Assembly (NCBI GenBank): GCA_045591175.1
Contig: JAZNSI010000038.1
Coordinates: 1-64,000, forward strand
Reading direction: 5' to 3'
DNA: 64,000 nucleotides
Source of the DNA: UBA11524 sp045591175
Lineage (GTDB): Bacteria > Bacillota > Clostridia > Christensenellales > Aristaeellaceae
Part shown: positions 25,572 through 33,438 of the stretch, piece by piece
How positions within the stretch are numbered: position 1 is the stretch's first letter
Layout of the letters: each line of letters begins with the position of its first letter
Notes under the pieces: model-generated
Seen by the model: the letters and a program-made list of their open reading frames with translations, nothing else
Databases searched by the model: none
What the model was told of the DNA's origin: nothing
Translations under genes and position numbers: made by a program

Positions 25572-26336
25572 TTATTCGCGGTTGTATTCCAGGACGTTCA
25601 TGAACATGGGGATCTGCTCCTCCCAGCAGGCTTCGCAGTGGTCGCCATTGGGAACGATGCGGCTGGTGAGCCACACCTTCTTCTCCATGAGCTTTGCCGT
25701 CACGGCAGCGTAGAGCTTGCGGGTGGCGGCGTGGTTGCCCATCTCGCGGGAGCCGTAGTCCATGTAGATCACCGTATCAGGGGAGAGCTTCGCCTCGCGC
25801 ACCAGCTTGTCCACCCGGCGGCGGGCGACCCACAGGCTCGGGCTCAGGCAGGCCGCACGGGAGAACACATCGTTATATGCCGTGACGGCGTAGAGGCTCA
25901 TCAGCCCGCCCATGGAGGATCCGGCAATGTAGGTATTCGCCCTGTCCGGCAGGGTGGGGTAGCGCTTGTCGATCATGGGCTTGAGGGTACGGGTGTACCA
26001 GTCCATGGTCGCCTTGCCCTCGCCGCGGATGTTCATCTTCCTGTAGGAGAAGTTGAAGGGGGAGTACTCGCGGAGCCGTCCGTTGTCGGGGTGGGAATTG
26101 CACTCCACCGCCACGATGATCATAGGCGTTTCCGTTTCATCCATGTACTCCTTCATGCCCCAGCACTTGCCGTAGGTGGCGTCCTCGTCGAAGAACACAT
26201 TGTGTCCGTCGAACATGTACAGCACGGGGAAGCGGGCGTCTTCGTCCTCCTCAGCGCAGTCGGGGACGTACACATACACATTGCGGTCCTCCGTGCCGGT
26301 GGAGGCAGGATAGGGGATCGGCCATTTTTCGATCAT
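25572..26336 (-). CDS. Alpha/beta hydrolase, esterase D / IroE-like
   Basis: 254 residues. The ATG at 26336 has GGAG eight bases upstream; a GTG three codons earlier has no better site. It shows the PF00756 pattern: RNVYVYVPDCA, FPVLYMFDGHNVF (oxyanion region), IAGSSMGGLMSLY (Ser nucleophile) and PNGDHCEACWEEQIP (catalytic His). It is the first gene of the hydrolase-hydrolase-ATP-grasp-lipoprotein operon. It has no export signal. The two hydrolases share the fold but differ enough in sequence to have different substrates. Trilactone or siderophore ester hydrolysis is one possibility among several. Confidence 0.85.
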   Translation of the reverse strand: MIEKWPIPYPASTGTEDRNVYVYVPDCAEEDEDARFPVLYMFDGHNVFFDEDATYGKCWGMKEYMDETETPMIIVAVECNSHPDNGRLREYSPFNFSYRKMNIRGEGKATMDWYTRTLKPMIDKRYPTLPDRANTYIAGSSMGGLMSLYAVTAYNDVFSRAACLSPSLWVARRRVDKLVREAKLSPDTVIYMDYGSREMGNHAATRKLYAAVTAKLMEKKVWLTSRIVPNGDHCEACWEEQIPMFMNVLEYNRE

Positions 26337-26387
26337 GTGACACACTCCATTGATGCGGATGATCCAGCGGCAAAAGCCGCTCCGGAC

Positions 26388-26416
26388 ATTTTACCACAGA
26401 ACTACGCGGGACACAA
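26388..26416 (-). promoter_or_regulatory. Promoter of the hydrolase/ATP-grasp operon
   Basis: On the minus strand TTGTGT (26411-26416) and TAAAAT (26388-26393) are 17 bases apart. The leader carries a perfect hairpin AGCGGC/GCCGCT at 26366-26381. Confidence 0.65.
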
Positions 26417-26472
26417 GGCGCATTCGCGGCGAAAAGGGCATTTCCCGCGACTTTTTCTGCCAGCTGAGCAGT

Positions 26473-26500
26473 AAAAAGCTCCCCGATTGCTCAGGGAGCC
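26473..26500 (-). terminator. Terminator of the methyltransferase gene
   Basis: On the minus strand GGCTCCC and GGGGAGC pair around an AGCAATC-type loop and are followed by TTTTTAC. Confidence 0.8.
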
Positions 26501-26511
26501 TGCGGAATTGC

Positions 26512-27267
26512 TCATTCCTTCACCGCAACCAGCGTGAACTCGCCGGGCAGCTCGGGCTTGAACCACGCGGGGTGCTCGTCGAAGCGGCGCAGCGTGAAGC
26601 CTGCTGCCAGGACAGCATTGATGATCTCGCTCATCGTGTACTTACGGTGGCTGCACTTGGGGAAATTGCGGCGGACATCCGCCTCGTAGAAGCGGGCATG
26701 GGCCATCTCGCTCTCGTATACTTCCGTGGAGAAATAGCTCATGATGGGCTGCTCAAGGCCCAGGGCGTCGTTGATTTTGTTGAAGGGGTGGAAATCGCTG
26801 CAGATCAGTTTGCCGCCGGGGCGGAGCAGTCCGCGCATGACGGCCATGAACTCCCCGATGTCGTGGAAATAGGAGAGGATGCCGCCCTCCATGAACACCA
26901 CGTCGAACGCGCCGCCAAACCGGGGCATGTCGATCTCCAGCACGTTGCCCACCTGGTAATCCAGCGGAACCCCGGCAGCAGCGGCCACCTCGGTGGCGTA
27001 GCGGCAGTTATCGGCGGACAGGTCGAAGACCGTTACCTGCGCACCCAGCAAAGCCAACGGAACAGCTTTTTTCCCGCAGGAGCCGCAGATGTTGGCGATG
27101 CGCATGCCGTCAAAGGCGTCAAAATACGCCGCATGCCGCCGGATAGCCTTCATCGGATCTGCCTTGAGCGTCTTCGCCAGCTCGGCAGGAGCGCCATTGT
27201 GGCTGCACCAGAAATCGTAGGCGTTGTACTCCCAGGCCCGCTTGTTCTGCGCGATGTAATCGACCAT
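26512..27267 (-). CDS. Class I SAM-dependent methyltransferase
   Basis: 251 residues. The ATG at 27267 (MVDYIAQNKRAWEYNAY) follows GGGAGGTG, and the family begins here; an upstream extension would run into the tRNA terminator. A Rossmann methyltransferase core is seen: RIANICGSCGKKAVPLALLGAQV (motif I, degenerate glycines), VFDLSADNCRYA (motif II), FDVVFMEGGILSYFHD and GGKLICSDFHPFN. The opening QNKRAWEYNAYDFW resembles small clostridial enzymes of unknown substrate. It sits downstream of tRNA-Leu on the same strand with a terminator between, so expression depends on read-through or an unseen promoter. Confidence 0.8.
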   Translation of the reverse strand: MVDYIAQNKRAWEYNAYDFWCSHNGAPAELAKTLKADPMKAIRRHAAYFDAFDGMRIANICGSCGKKAVPLALLGAQVTVFDLSADNCRYATEVAAAAGVPLDYQVGNVLEIDMPRFGGAFDVVFMEGGILSYFHDIGEFMAVMRGLLRPGGKLICSDFHPFNKINDALGLEQPIMSYFSTEVYESEMAHARFYEADVRRNFPKCSHRKYTMSEIINAVLAAGFTLRRFDEHPAWFKPELPGEFTLVAVKE

Positions 27268-27301
27268 GCTGCACCTCCCGCATGTTTGACGGAAAAGAAA
27301 A

Positions 27302-27328
27302 ATCCGAACCCGTGTGAACAAGTTCGGA
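27302..27328 (-). terminator. Terminator of tRNA-Leu
   Basis: On the minus strand TCCGAAC and GTTCGGA pair around a 13-base loop and are followed by TTTTTC, 10 bases after the tRNA 3' end. Confidence 0.85.
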
Positions 27329-27337
27329 TCAACTGGT

Positions 27338-27422
27338 TGGTGCGGTCGACGGGACTTGAACCCGTACTCCTTTCAGAACACGCCCCTCAAACGTGCGCGT
27401 ATGCCGATTCCGCCACGACCGC
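27338..27422 (-). tRNA. tRNA-Leu (anticodon GAG)
   Basis: 85 bases including an encoded CCA end. The acceptor stem pairs GCGGTCG with CGACCGC; the T arm has GGTTCAAGTCC. The anticodon stem CACGT/GCGTG encloses the loop TTGAGGG, giving anticodon GAG (codons CUC/CUU). The long variable arm is typical of class II leucine tRNAs. Confidence 0.95.
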
Positions 27423-27442
27423 ATGCCGTAACAGCGAGAATC

Positions 27443-27471
27443 ATTATAGCAACCTTTTCCGCCTTTGTCAA
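27443..27471 (-). promoter_or_regulatory. Consensus promoter of tRNA-Leu
   Basis: On the minus strand TTGACA (27466-27471) and TATAAT (27443-27448) are 17 bases apart, a perfect consensus match, 21 bases upstream of the tRNA. Confidence 0.95.
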
Positions 27472-27544
27472 TAGCTCAGGGCGGACTTTGCGCCAAGAAT
27501 TTTTGCCTGTGGGCAATTTCGCGCCCCTTCGAATCATTTCCCCG

Positions 27545-27573
27545 TTGACGCAGCGCCAAAAGACTGGTAAAAT
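27545..27573 (+). promoter_or_regulatory. Promoter of the DUF368 gene
   Basis: TTGACG (27545-27550) and TAAAAT (27568-27573) are 17 bases apart, 43 bases before the ATG. Confidence 0.8.
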
Positions 27574-27615
27574 AAATATGATATGCATATCATGCTTTCA
27601 CAGGAGGAATGAAAT

Positions 27616-28473
27616 ATGAATTGGATCGTGAAGATCATCCAGGGCGCGCTGATTGGCGCGGGCGGCGTGCTTCCCGGCGTGTCCGGCGGCGTGCTGGCGG
27701 TGCTCTTTGGCGTGTATAAGCCCCTGATGCGTTTGCTGGCCCATCCCGTCAAGGCCTTCAAGCAGACTGCGAAGGAAATGTGGCCCATTCTGGTGGGCTT
27801 TGTGATCGGCTACATCGGCATCGCCAAGGTGCTGGAGGAAGTCCTCAAGGCCTACGAGACCCAGGCGCTGGCGGTGTTTGTCGGCATGGCCATCGGCATT
27901 ATGCCCTCCCTGTTCCGCGAGGCGGGAGAGAAGGGCCGCAACAAGGCCAGCTGGATCTCCCTGGCGGTGGTGTTCGTGGTCGCCTTCGCGATCCTGGGCG
28001 GCGCCCGCATCCTGGAGCTGCTGATCGTGCCCAACTTCTTCTGGAATGCCTTTGGTGGCGCTTGCCTGGCGCTGTCCATCATCGCCCCCGGCATGAGTGC
28101 TTCCGTGCTGATGCTGCCCCTGCAGATGAAGGCTGCGGACGGCTCCGTTTCCACCTTCTACGAGCACATCACCGGCGCGATCGGCAACCTGAACATGGGC
28201 GTGCTGCTGCCCGTGGCGGTGGGTGCGGTGCTGACCTTCGTGCTGCTCACCCGCGCGGTGGACTGGATGATGAACAACCACTACTCCGTGATGTTCCACG
28301 GCATCATCGGCCTGGTGATCGCCGCGACCATCTTCACCATTCCCTTTGCGGCCTTTACCGCCGGCGTGTCCTCCTGCCTGATCCACCTGGTGTTCGTGGT
28401 GCTGGGCTGCGTGGCTACCCTGCTGCTGGATAAGTTCAACGCCAAGGTCGAGAAGCCCCCGGTGGAGGAGTAA
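27616..28473 (+). CDS. popT: DUF368 membrane protein, probable polyprenyl-phosphate transporter
   Basis: 285 residues with AGGAGG upstream. Eight or so hydrophobic segments and the two related family motifs are visible: GAGGVLPGVSGGVLAVLFGVY near the N-terminus and LALSIIAPGMSASVLMLP in the middle (DUF368, PF04018). DUF368 proteins were recently shown in other bacteria to be undecaprenyl-phosphate translocases (PopT), which recycle the lipid carrier for wall synthesis. This assignment is by family only. The gene has its own promoter and terminator. The carrier it would recycle is the one used by MraY, encoded at 50.5 kb. Confidence 0.85.
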   Translation: MNWIVKIIQGALIGAGGVLPGVSGGVLAVLFGVYKPLMRLLAHPVKAFKQTAKEMWPILVGFVIGYIGIAKVLEEVLKAYETQALAVFVGMAIGIMPSLFREAGEKGRNKASWISLAVVFVVAFAILGGARILELLIVPNFFWNAFGGACLALSIIAPGMSASVLMLPLQMKAADGSVSTFYEHITGAIGNLNMGVLLPVAVGAVLTFVLLTRAVDWMMNNHYSVMFHGIIGLVIAATIFTIPFAAFTAGVSSCLIHLVFVVLGCVATLLLDKFNAKVEKPPVEE

Positions 28474-28490
28474 GACCCAAAATACGAATC

Positions 28491-28521
28491 AAGGGAGACA
28501 GCGTGATGCTGCCTCCCTTTT
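28491..28521 (+). terminator. Terminator of the DUF368 gene
   Basis: AAGGGAGACAGC and GCTGCCTCCCTT pair (one mismatch) around GTGAT and are followed by TTG. Confidence 0.7.
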
Positions 28522-28528
28522 GATATGC

Positions 28529-29554
28529 TTACTTTTCCTCAAGGATCGTCCGGATGGCGGCCTTCTCTGCATCGGAGAGGGGCACATGCTTTTCGATGGT
28601 CTTGACGTTCTGTTCGATCTGTGCGGGACGGCTGGCGCCGATGATGACGCTGGTGATCGCCGGATTCTCCAGCACCCAGGCCAAAGCCAGCTGGGCCATG
28701 GTCTCGCCGCGTGCATTCGCGATGGCGTTCAGCCTGCGCACCTTGGACAGCACGTCCTCCGTCACGCCGGATTCGTTCAGGAACACGCAGGGGCCGGCCG
28801 CGCGGGAATCCGCCGGGATGCCGTTCAGGTAGCGGTCCGTCAGCAGACCCTGGGCCAGGGGGGAGAACACCGCCGCGCCGATGCCGCGCTCCAGCAGCAC
28901 GTCGCACAGGGAGGGCTCGCCGGCTTCCACCCAGCGGTCCAGCATGTTGTAGCGGGGCTGGTGGATGGTCAGCGGTACGCCCATGTCCTTGAGAATGTCG
29001 GCGGCGCGGGCAGTCTGCTCAGCGCTGTAGTTGGACACGCCAACATAGAGCGCCTTGCCTTGCCGGACGATATCTGCCAGCGCGCCCATGGTCTCCTCCA
29101 GGGGAGTCTCGGGGTCGGGGCGGTGGTGGTAGAAGATGTCCACATAGTCGACCTTCATGCGCTTGAGGCTCTGGTCGAGGCTGCTGATGAGATACTTGCG
29201 GCTGCCCCACTCTCCGTAGGGGCCTTCCCACATGTAGTAGCCCGCCTTGGTGGACAGGCAAAGCTCGTCGCGGTGGGCGCGCAGGTCGCTGTCCAGCACC
29301 CGGCCGAAGGTCTCCTCGGCGCTGCCGGGGAGGGGGCCGTAGTTATTAGCCAGGTCGATGTGGGTGACGCCCAGGTCGAAGGCGGTCAGCAGCATTTGAC
29401 GGGAATTCTCATGCACATTGACGCTGCCGAAATTGTTCCACAGGCCAAGGGACACGCGGGGCAGCTTCAGTCCGGACTTGCCGCAGCGGGCGTATTCCAT
29501 GCTGTGATAGCGGTCGGCAGCGGGGACGTAGAAGCCGGGAGCGGGCTTTGTCAT
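28529..29554 (-). CDS. gpr: Aldo/keto reductase, L-glyceraldehyde 3-phosphate reductase type (YghZ-like)
   Basis: 341 residues, ATG at 29554 after AAGGAGG. It is strongly similar to E. coli YghZ/Gpr: YARCGKSGLKLPRVSLGLWNNFG, GVTHIDLANNYGP (catalytic Asp and Tyr), STKAGYYMWEGPYG, YVDIFYHHRPD (catalytic His region) and an NADPH-binding end (SVIIGASRPAQIEQN). This subgroup (AKR14) reduces L-glyceraldehyde 3-phosphate or methylglyoxal with NADPH. It begins 26 bases downstream of the RNA methyltransferase gene and is probably co-transcribed with it; the pairing seems functionally incidental. Confidence 0.9.
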   Translation of the reverse strand: MTKPAPGFYVPAADRYHSMEYARCGKSGLKLPRVSLGLWNNFGSVNVHENSRQMLLTAFDLGVTHIDLANNYGPLPGSAEETFGRVLDSDLRAHRDELCLSTKAGYYMWEGPYGEWGSRKYLISSLDQSLKRMKVDYVDIFYHHRPDPETPLEETMGALADIVRQGKALYVGVSNYSAEQTARAADILKDMGVPLTIHQPRYNMLDRWVEAGEPSLCDVLLERGIGAAVFSPLAQGLLTDRYLNGIPADSRAAGPCVFLNESGVTEDVLSKVRRLNAIANARGETMAQLALAWVLENPAITSVIIGASRPAQIEQNVKTIEKHVPLSDAEKAAIRTILEEK

Positions 29555-29580
29555 GGGGGATTCCTCCTTACAGAATCATG

Positions 29581-30705
29581 TTATGCCTTAAAGATCATGA
29601 ACTCACATTCCAGCCGCCCGTTGTAGAGGCGGCGCTTCTTGTCGGCTTTGCGGCCAAAGGCGCGCTCGAACATGGGGTCAGAGGTGATGGCGCACAGGCT
29701 CCAGCCGGGGTGGCGCTTGAGGAGCTTGCCCATCTCCGCATAGAGCTTCTCGCAGGACTTGCGGTCGCTCAGGCGCTCGCCGTAGGGCGGATTGCACAGG
29801 AACACGCCCGGCTCGCCCTCAAGTTGAAGCTGCTGCAGGGGGATGTTGGTCAGCTCGATGCGCCCGGAAAGGCCTGCCTGATTAACGTGGCGCTGGGCCA
29901 GCTTGAGGGCCTCCGGGTCGATGTCGGAGCCGCTGATGCCGCTGACGCGCTTGAGCTCGAAATCCTCCTGGCACTGCTTCTTGATGAAGGCGCAGTCCTC
30001 GGCAGGGAAGAAGCCGAACTGCTCCATCGAGAAATGGCGGGTCAGGCCCGGTGCGCGGTGGCTCAGGCGAAAAGCAGCCTCGATCAGCAGTGTGCCGGTG
30101 CCGCAGCAGGGGTCGTGGAGGCGCATGCCCGGCCGCCAGGTGGAGAGTTCCACCAGCGTGGCTGCGAGGGTCTCACGCAGGGGAGCCTCGCCGTTCCAGG
30201 TGCGGTAGCCGCGGCGGTTCAGCGCCTCGCCGGAGGTATCCAGCGTCAGTCGTGCCACGTCGCCGTGCAGGGCGATCTCGATGGGGTACGCCACGCCGGT
30301 CTCCGGAAAGACGCTGCGCTTGTGGACGGTCTTCAGCCGCTCAATGATGGCCTTCTTGGTGATGGCCTGGCAGTCGCGGATGCTCATCAGCTGGCTGCGG
30401 GCGCACTTGCCGGATACGTTGATCTTCGCATCCACCGGGAGTACTTCCTCCCACTCGAAGGACTTCACAAACTGGAACAGCTCCTCAAAGGTGCGGCATT
30501 CCTTCTCCTTCAGGACGATCAGCACCCGGTCTGCGCAGCGCAGGCGCAGATTTGCCAGGTAAGCGTCCGCAGCGCTGCCGGTGAAGCGCGCGCCGCCGAT
30601 CTCGCCCTTGACGTCCTTCATGCCGAGGCGCTTGAGCTCAGCGCCGACCACGCCTTCCAGGCCGAAGGCTGCGGTGGCGATCATGGTCATATTGGAAAAA
30701 TTCAT
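29581..30705 (-). CDS. THUMP-domain class I RNA methyltransferase (RlmL/YpsC-like)
   Basis: 374 residues. The ATG at 30705 is used because the conserved start (MIATAAFGLEGVVGAEL) lies just inside; AGGAG is 11 bases upstream, a loose spacing. A THUMP domain spans about 45-155, followed by an SAM-binding core with HDPCCGTGTLLIEAA and the catalytic NPPYGERL motif typical of N2-guanine methyltransferases. YpsC/RlmL relatives methylate 23S rRNA guanosines. It is first of two genes; the promoter faces away from tig. Confidence 0.9.
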   Translation of the reverse strand: MNFSNMTMIATAAFGLEGVVGAELKRLGMKDVKGEIGGARFTGSAADAYLANLRLRCADRVLIVLKEKECRTFEELFQFVKSFEWEEVLPVDAKINVSGKCARSQLMSIRDCQAITKKAIIERLKTVHKRSVFPETGVAYPIEIALHGDVARLTLDTSGEALNRRGYRTWNGEAPLRETLAATLVELSTWRPGMRLHDPCCGTGTLLIEAAFRLSHRAPGLTRHFSMEQFGFFPAEDCAFIKKQCQEDFELKRVSGISGSDIDPEALKLAQRHVNQAGLSGRIELTNIPLQQLQLEGEPGVFLCNPPYGERLSDRKSCEKLYAEMGKLLKRHPGWSLCAITSDPMFERAFGRKADKKRRLYNGRLECEFMIFKA

Positions 30706-30730
30706 AGATGATTCAACTCCTGTCCTTACA

Positions 30731-30759
30731 ATCATACATGATGGAGGCATAAAAGTCAA
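30731..30759 (-). promoter_or_regulatory. Promoter of the RNA methyltransferase - aldo/keto reductase unit
   Basis: On the minus strand TTGACT (30754-30759) and TATGAT (30731-30736) are 17 bases apart. Confidence 0.75.
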
Positions 30760-30798
30760 AAGGAATCGCAAAAAGCCGCGATTTCCTTTGTAAAACCC

Positions 30799-30827
30799 TT
30801 GCATCCGGGGAAAATCTGTGATAAAAT
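30799..30827 (+). promoter_or_regulatory. Promoter of tig
   Basis: TTGCAT (30799-30804) and TAAAAT (30822-30827) are 17 bases apart, 79 bases before the tig ATG. Confidence 0.75.
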
Positions 30828-30905
30828 ATTCCGCGTGCGTAATGTGAAACCGCATGTGAGGGGCCGAGCGAGGCCCTGTGATGAGAGTTCAGGAGGAATG
30901 AACCA

Positions 30906-32213
30906 ATGGTCAATTACGAGAAGATTTCCAGCAACAAGGCCAAGCTCGTCTTCACCGTTTCCGGCGAGGAGTTCGAGGCTGCGATGAATAAGGCTTACCT
31001 GCAGAACCGCGGCAAGATCAACGTGCCCGGCTTCCGTAAGGGCAAGGCCCCCCGCAATGTGATCGAGAATATGTACGGCAAGTTCGTCTTCGTTGAGGAC
31101 GCGATGGACATCGTCTTCCCCGAGATGTACACCGCTGCCATCGAAGAGAATGGCCTGAAGCCCGTTGACCGCCCCGAGATGACCGACATGGGCGAGTACG
31201 TCAAGGGCGAGGAAATGACCTTCACCGTGGAAGTGTTCGTCCGCCCCGACGTCACCCTGGGCGAGTACAAGGCCCTGTCCGTTGAGGTCGAGCCCAAGCA
31301 CGTCGTCACCGAGGAAGAGATCGACGAGCGCATCAAGCAGGACCAGCAGAAGGGCGCCCGCACCCTCGAGGTCACTGACCGCACTGTCGACTACAACGAC
31401 ACCGTGAACCTGGACTACGCCGGCTCTGTGGACGGCGTGGCTTTCGCCGGCGGCACCGCTCAGGGCCAGACCCTGAAGATTGGTTCCGGCCAGTTCATCC
31501 CCGGCTTCGAAGAGCAGATGGTCGGCATGGCCATCGGCGAGGAGAAGGATCTGGAAGTGACCTTCCCCGAGCAGTACCACTCCGAGGAGCTGGCCGGCAA
31601 GGCTGCTGTCTTCCACGTGAAGGTCAACAGCATCACCGCCACCGAGCTGCCCGAGCTGGATGACGATTTCGCCCAGGACAACGGCTTTGACACCTTCGCC
31701 GACTACAAGGCCGACGTGGAGAAGAAGCTGAACGAGCGCGTTGAGTCCAACTACAATGTCTCCATCGAGAATGCCCTGATCGAGGCCGCTGTCGCCAATG
31801 CCCAGATGGACATCCCTGAGGCCATGATCCAGGAGCAGACCAACTACATCCTGCGCGACATGGAGATCCGCATGATGTACCAGGGCCTGCGCATGGAGGA
31901 TTACCTGAAGTACACCGGCCAGACCCGTGAGGCCCTGGCTGAGCAGTACAAGGGTGAGGCCGAGCAGCGCGTGAAGATCGAGCTGACCCTGGAAGCCATC
32001 CGCAAGGCCGAGGGTCTGGAGCCCACCGAAGAAGAGGTCGAGGCCCAGGTCGTTAAGCAGGCTGAGCGTATGGGCCAGGAGGTCGAGGCCTTCAAGGCTG
32101 GTCTGACCGACGAGCAGAAGTCCTACCTGTCCGACACCGCCGCCATCCAGAAGGTCTGCGACCTGCTGAAGGCCGGTGCCACCGTCACCGAAAAGGCTGC
32201 CGACGCTGAATAA
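30906..32213 (+). CDS. tig: Trigger factor
   Basis: 435 residues, AGGAGG upstream. It is the ribosome-associated chaperone and peptidyl-prolyl isomerase that meets nascent chains. The ribosome-binding signature is intact in the N-domain (GFRKGKAPRNVIENMYG). The FKBP-type isomerase domain lies around 150-240 (DTVNLDYAGSVDGVAFAGGTAQ, IPGFEEQMVGM), and the long helical C-domain follows. Length is normal. It opens the proteostasis block, but a terminator and a noncoding stretch of 600 bases separate it from clpP. Confidence 0.97.
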   Translation: MVNYEKISSNKAKLVFTVSGEEFEAAMNKAYLQNRGKINVPGFRKGKAPRNVIENMYGKFVFVEDAMDIVFPEMYTAAIEENGLKPVDRPEMTDMGEYVKGEEMTFTVEVFVRPDVTLGEYKALSVEVEPKHVVTEEEIDERIKQDQQKGARTLEVTDRTVDYNDTVNLDYAGSVDGVAFAGGTAQGQTLKIGSGQFIPGFEEQMVGMAIGEEKDLEVTFPEQYHSEELAGKAAVFHVKVNSITATELPELDDDFAQDNGFDTFADYKADVEKKLNERVESNYNVSIENALIEAAVANAQMDIPEAMIQEQTNYILRDMEIRMMYQGLRMEDYLKYTGQTREALAEQYKGEAEQRVKIELTLEAIRKAEGLEPTEEEVEAQVVKQAERMGQEVEAFKAGLTDEQKSYLSDTAAIQKVCDLLKAGATVTEKAADAE

Positions 32214-32225
32214 TTGAACACAAAT

Positions 32226-32281
32226 ACGCGGGGGGAAAACGTGCAGGGGATTCCTGCTGCGGGGTCTCTCCGCGTCTTTTC
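32226..32281 (+). terminator. Probable terminator of tig
   Basis: Outer arms ACGCGG/CCGCGT enclose an inner hairpin GCAGG/CCTGC, followed by CTTTTC. It is bulged, so moderately certain. Confidence 0.55.
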
Positions 32282-32810
32282 AAAGGAAACCAGCCCTCTC
32301 AGTCAGCTGATGCTGACAGCTATCCCAGAGGGAGAGCCGTTTGGCCCGACATGATCCCGTCGGCCTCCGCAGGAGGTCGCCGCCTCTCACTACGATTGCA
32401 GTGACGACGAGTCTGCGCGACGCGAGGACTCTGTGAACGCCGCGCAAGTGTGGATAAAGTCTACTTCGGCGTTCACAGATCCGAGCCAAAGCTCACGAAC
32501 AAAACCGCACGAGAGCGAATCCCGGCAGCCCGCGCGATAGCGAGCGCGGCAAGACAACTCCGGCACCGCGCGCATCAGCACGCGCGCATACCCCCAAAGG
32601 AACCCTGCAAGAAAGATCGCGAAACGGGGTTCTTAGGGGCGTAACGCCCCTAAGCAGGTGCAGGGCAGCGCCCTGCCCGCCGGAGGCCCCTACGCTCACG
32701 GTTTTCTGGCCGATTTGGCGCGTCCGGCAGCGCCCTGCCCGCCGGAGGCCCCCACTCATATCCCCACCTGCATCAGCATATACTATCCTGGCGGTTCCCG
32801 CCATGAAGGA
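32282..32810. repeat. Repeat-rich noncoding island between tig and clpP
   Basis: About 530 bases with no credible gene. It holds a GTCAGC/GCTGAC hairpin near 32300-32320, in a setting like dispersed repeats I recall from gut Clostridia. A 12-base inverted repeat (CTGTGAACGCCG, 32431-32442, with its complement at 32467-32478) encloses a perfect DnaA box TGTGGATAA at 32449-32457. There is also a 10-base hairpin CTTAGGGGCG/CGCCCCTAAG (32632-32654) and a 27-base perfect direct repeat at 32664-32690 and 32726-32752. A weak clpP -10 (TATACT, 32779-32784) lies at the right edge. Confidence 0.7.
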
Positions 32811-32818
32811 GGTACACC

Positions 32819-33409
32819 ATGCCTTTGATCCCTTACGTTGTGGAGCAAACCAACCGCGGCGAGCGCTCCTACGATATCTATTCCCGTCTGCTGAAGGATC
32901 GCATCATCTTCCTGGGCGGCGAGATCGACGATGACGTGGCCAATACCGTCGTTGCGCAGCTGCTCTTCCTGGAGATGGAAGACCCCGATGCCGATATCTG
33001 CCTGTACATCAACAGCCCCGGTGGCTCCGTGACGGCGGGCATGGCGATCTACGATACCATGCAGTACATCAAGCCCCAGGTGCGCACGGTGTGCGTGGGC
33101 ATGGCAGCCTCCATGGGCGCGTTTCTGCTGATGGCGGGCGAGAAGGGCAAGCGCTGTGCTCTGCCGAACTCCGAGGTTATGATCCATCAGCCCCTGGGCG
33201 GCGCTTCCGGTCAGGCGACCGACGTGCAGATCCGCGCGGAATGGCTGCTGAAGACCAAGGAGAAGATGATCCGCATGAAGGCCGAAATGACCGGTCAGCC
33301 TGAGGAGATCATCCGCCGCGACGTGGAGCGCGATCACTTCATGTCCGCCAAGGAAGCCCTCGAGTACGGCATCATCGACGAGATCTTTGATCCCCGCGCC
33401 AAGAAGTAA
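32819..33409 (+). CDS. clpP: ATP-dependent Clp protease proteolytic subunit
   Basis: 196 residues, AAGGAGG upstream. It is the serine peptidase that forms the ClpP double ring and degrades proteins fed by ClpX. The catalytic triad is recognisable: Ser in GMAASMGAF, His in EVMIHQPLGG and Asp in RRDVERDHFM. The N-terminal IPYVVEQTNRGER loops and the YINSPGGSV strand are canonical. clpX follows after 29 bases in the same direction. Confidence 0.97.
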   Translation: MPLIPYVVEQTNRGERSYDIYSRLLKDRIIFLGGEIDDDVANTVVAQLLFLEMEDPDADICLYINSPGGSVTAGMAIYDTMQYIKPQVRTVCVGMAASMGAFLLMAGEKGKRCALPNSEVMIHQPLGGASGQATDVQIRAEWLLKTKEKMIRMKAEMTGQPEEIIRRDVERDHFMSAKEALEYGIIDEIFDPRAKK

Positions 33410-33438
33410 TCGGAAGTAATCTTTTGTGAGGTATACGC

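Noticed and set aside
24603..26474. A 623-residue plus-strand open frame over the hydrolase genes
   Set aside because: Both hydrolases on the other strand have catalytic motifs and ribosome sites; this frame has neither.
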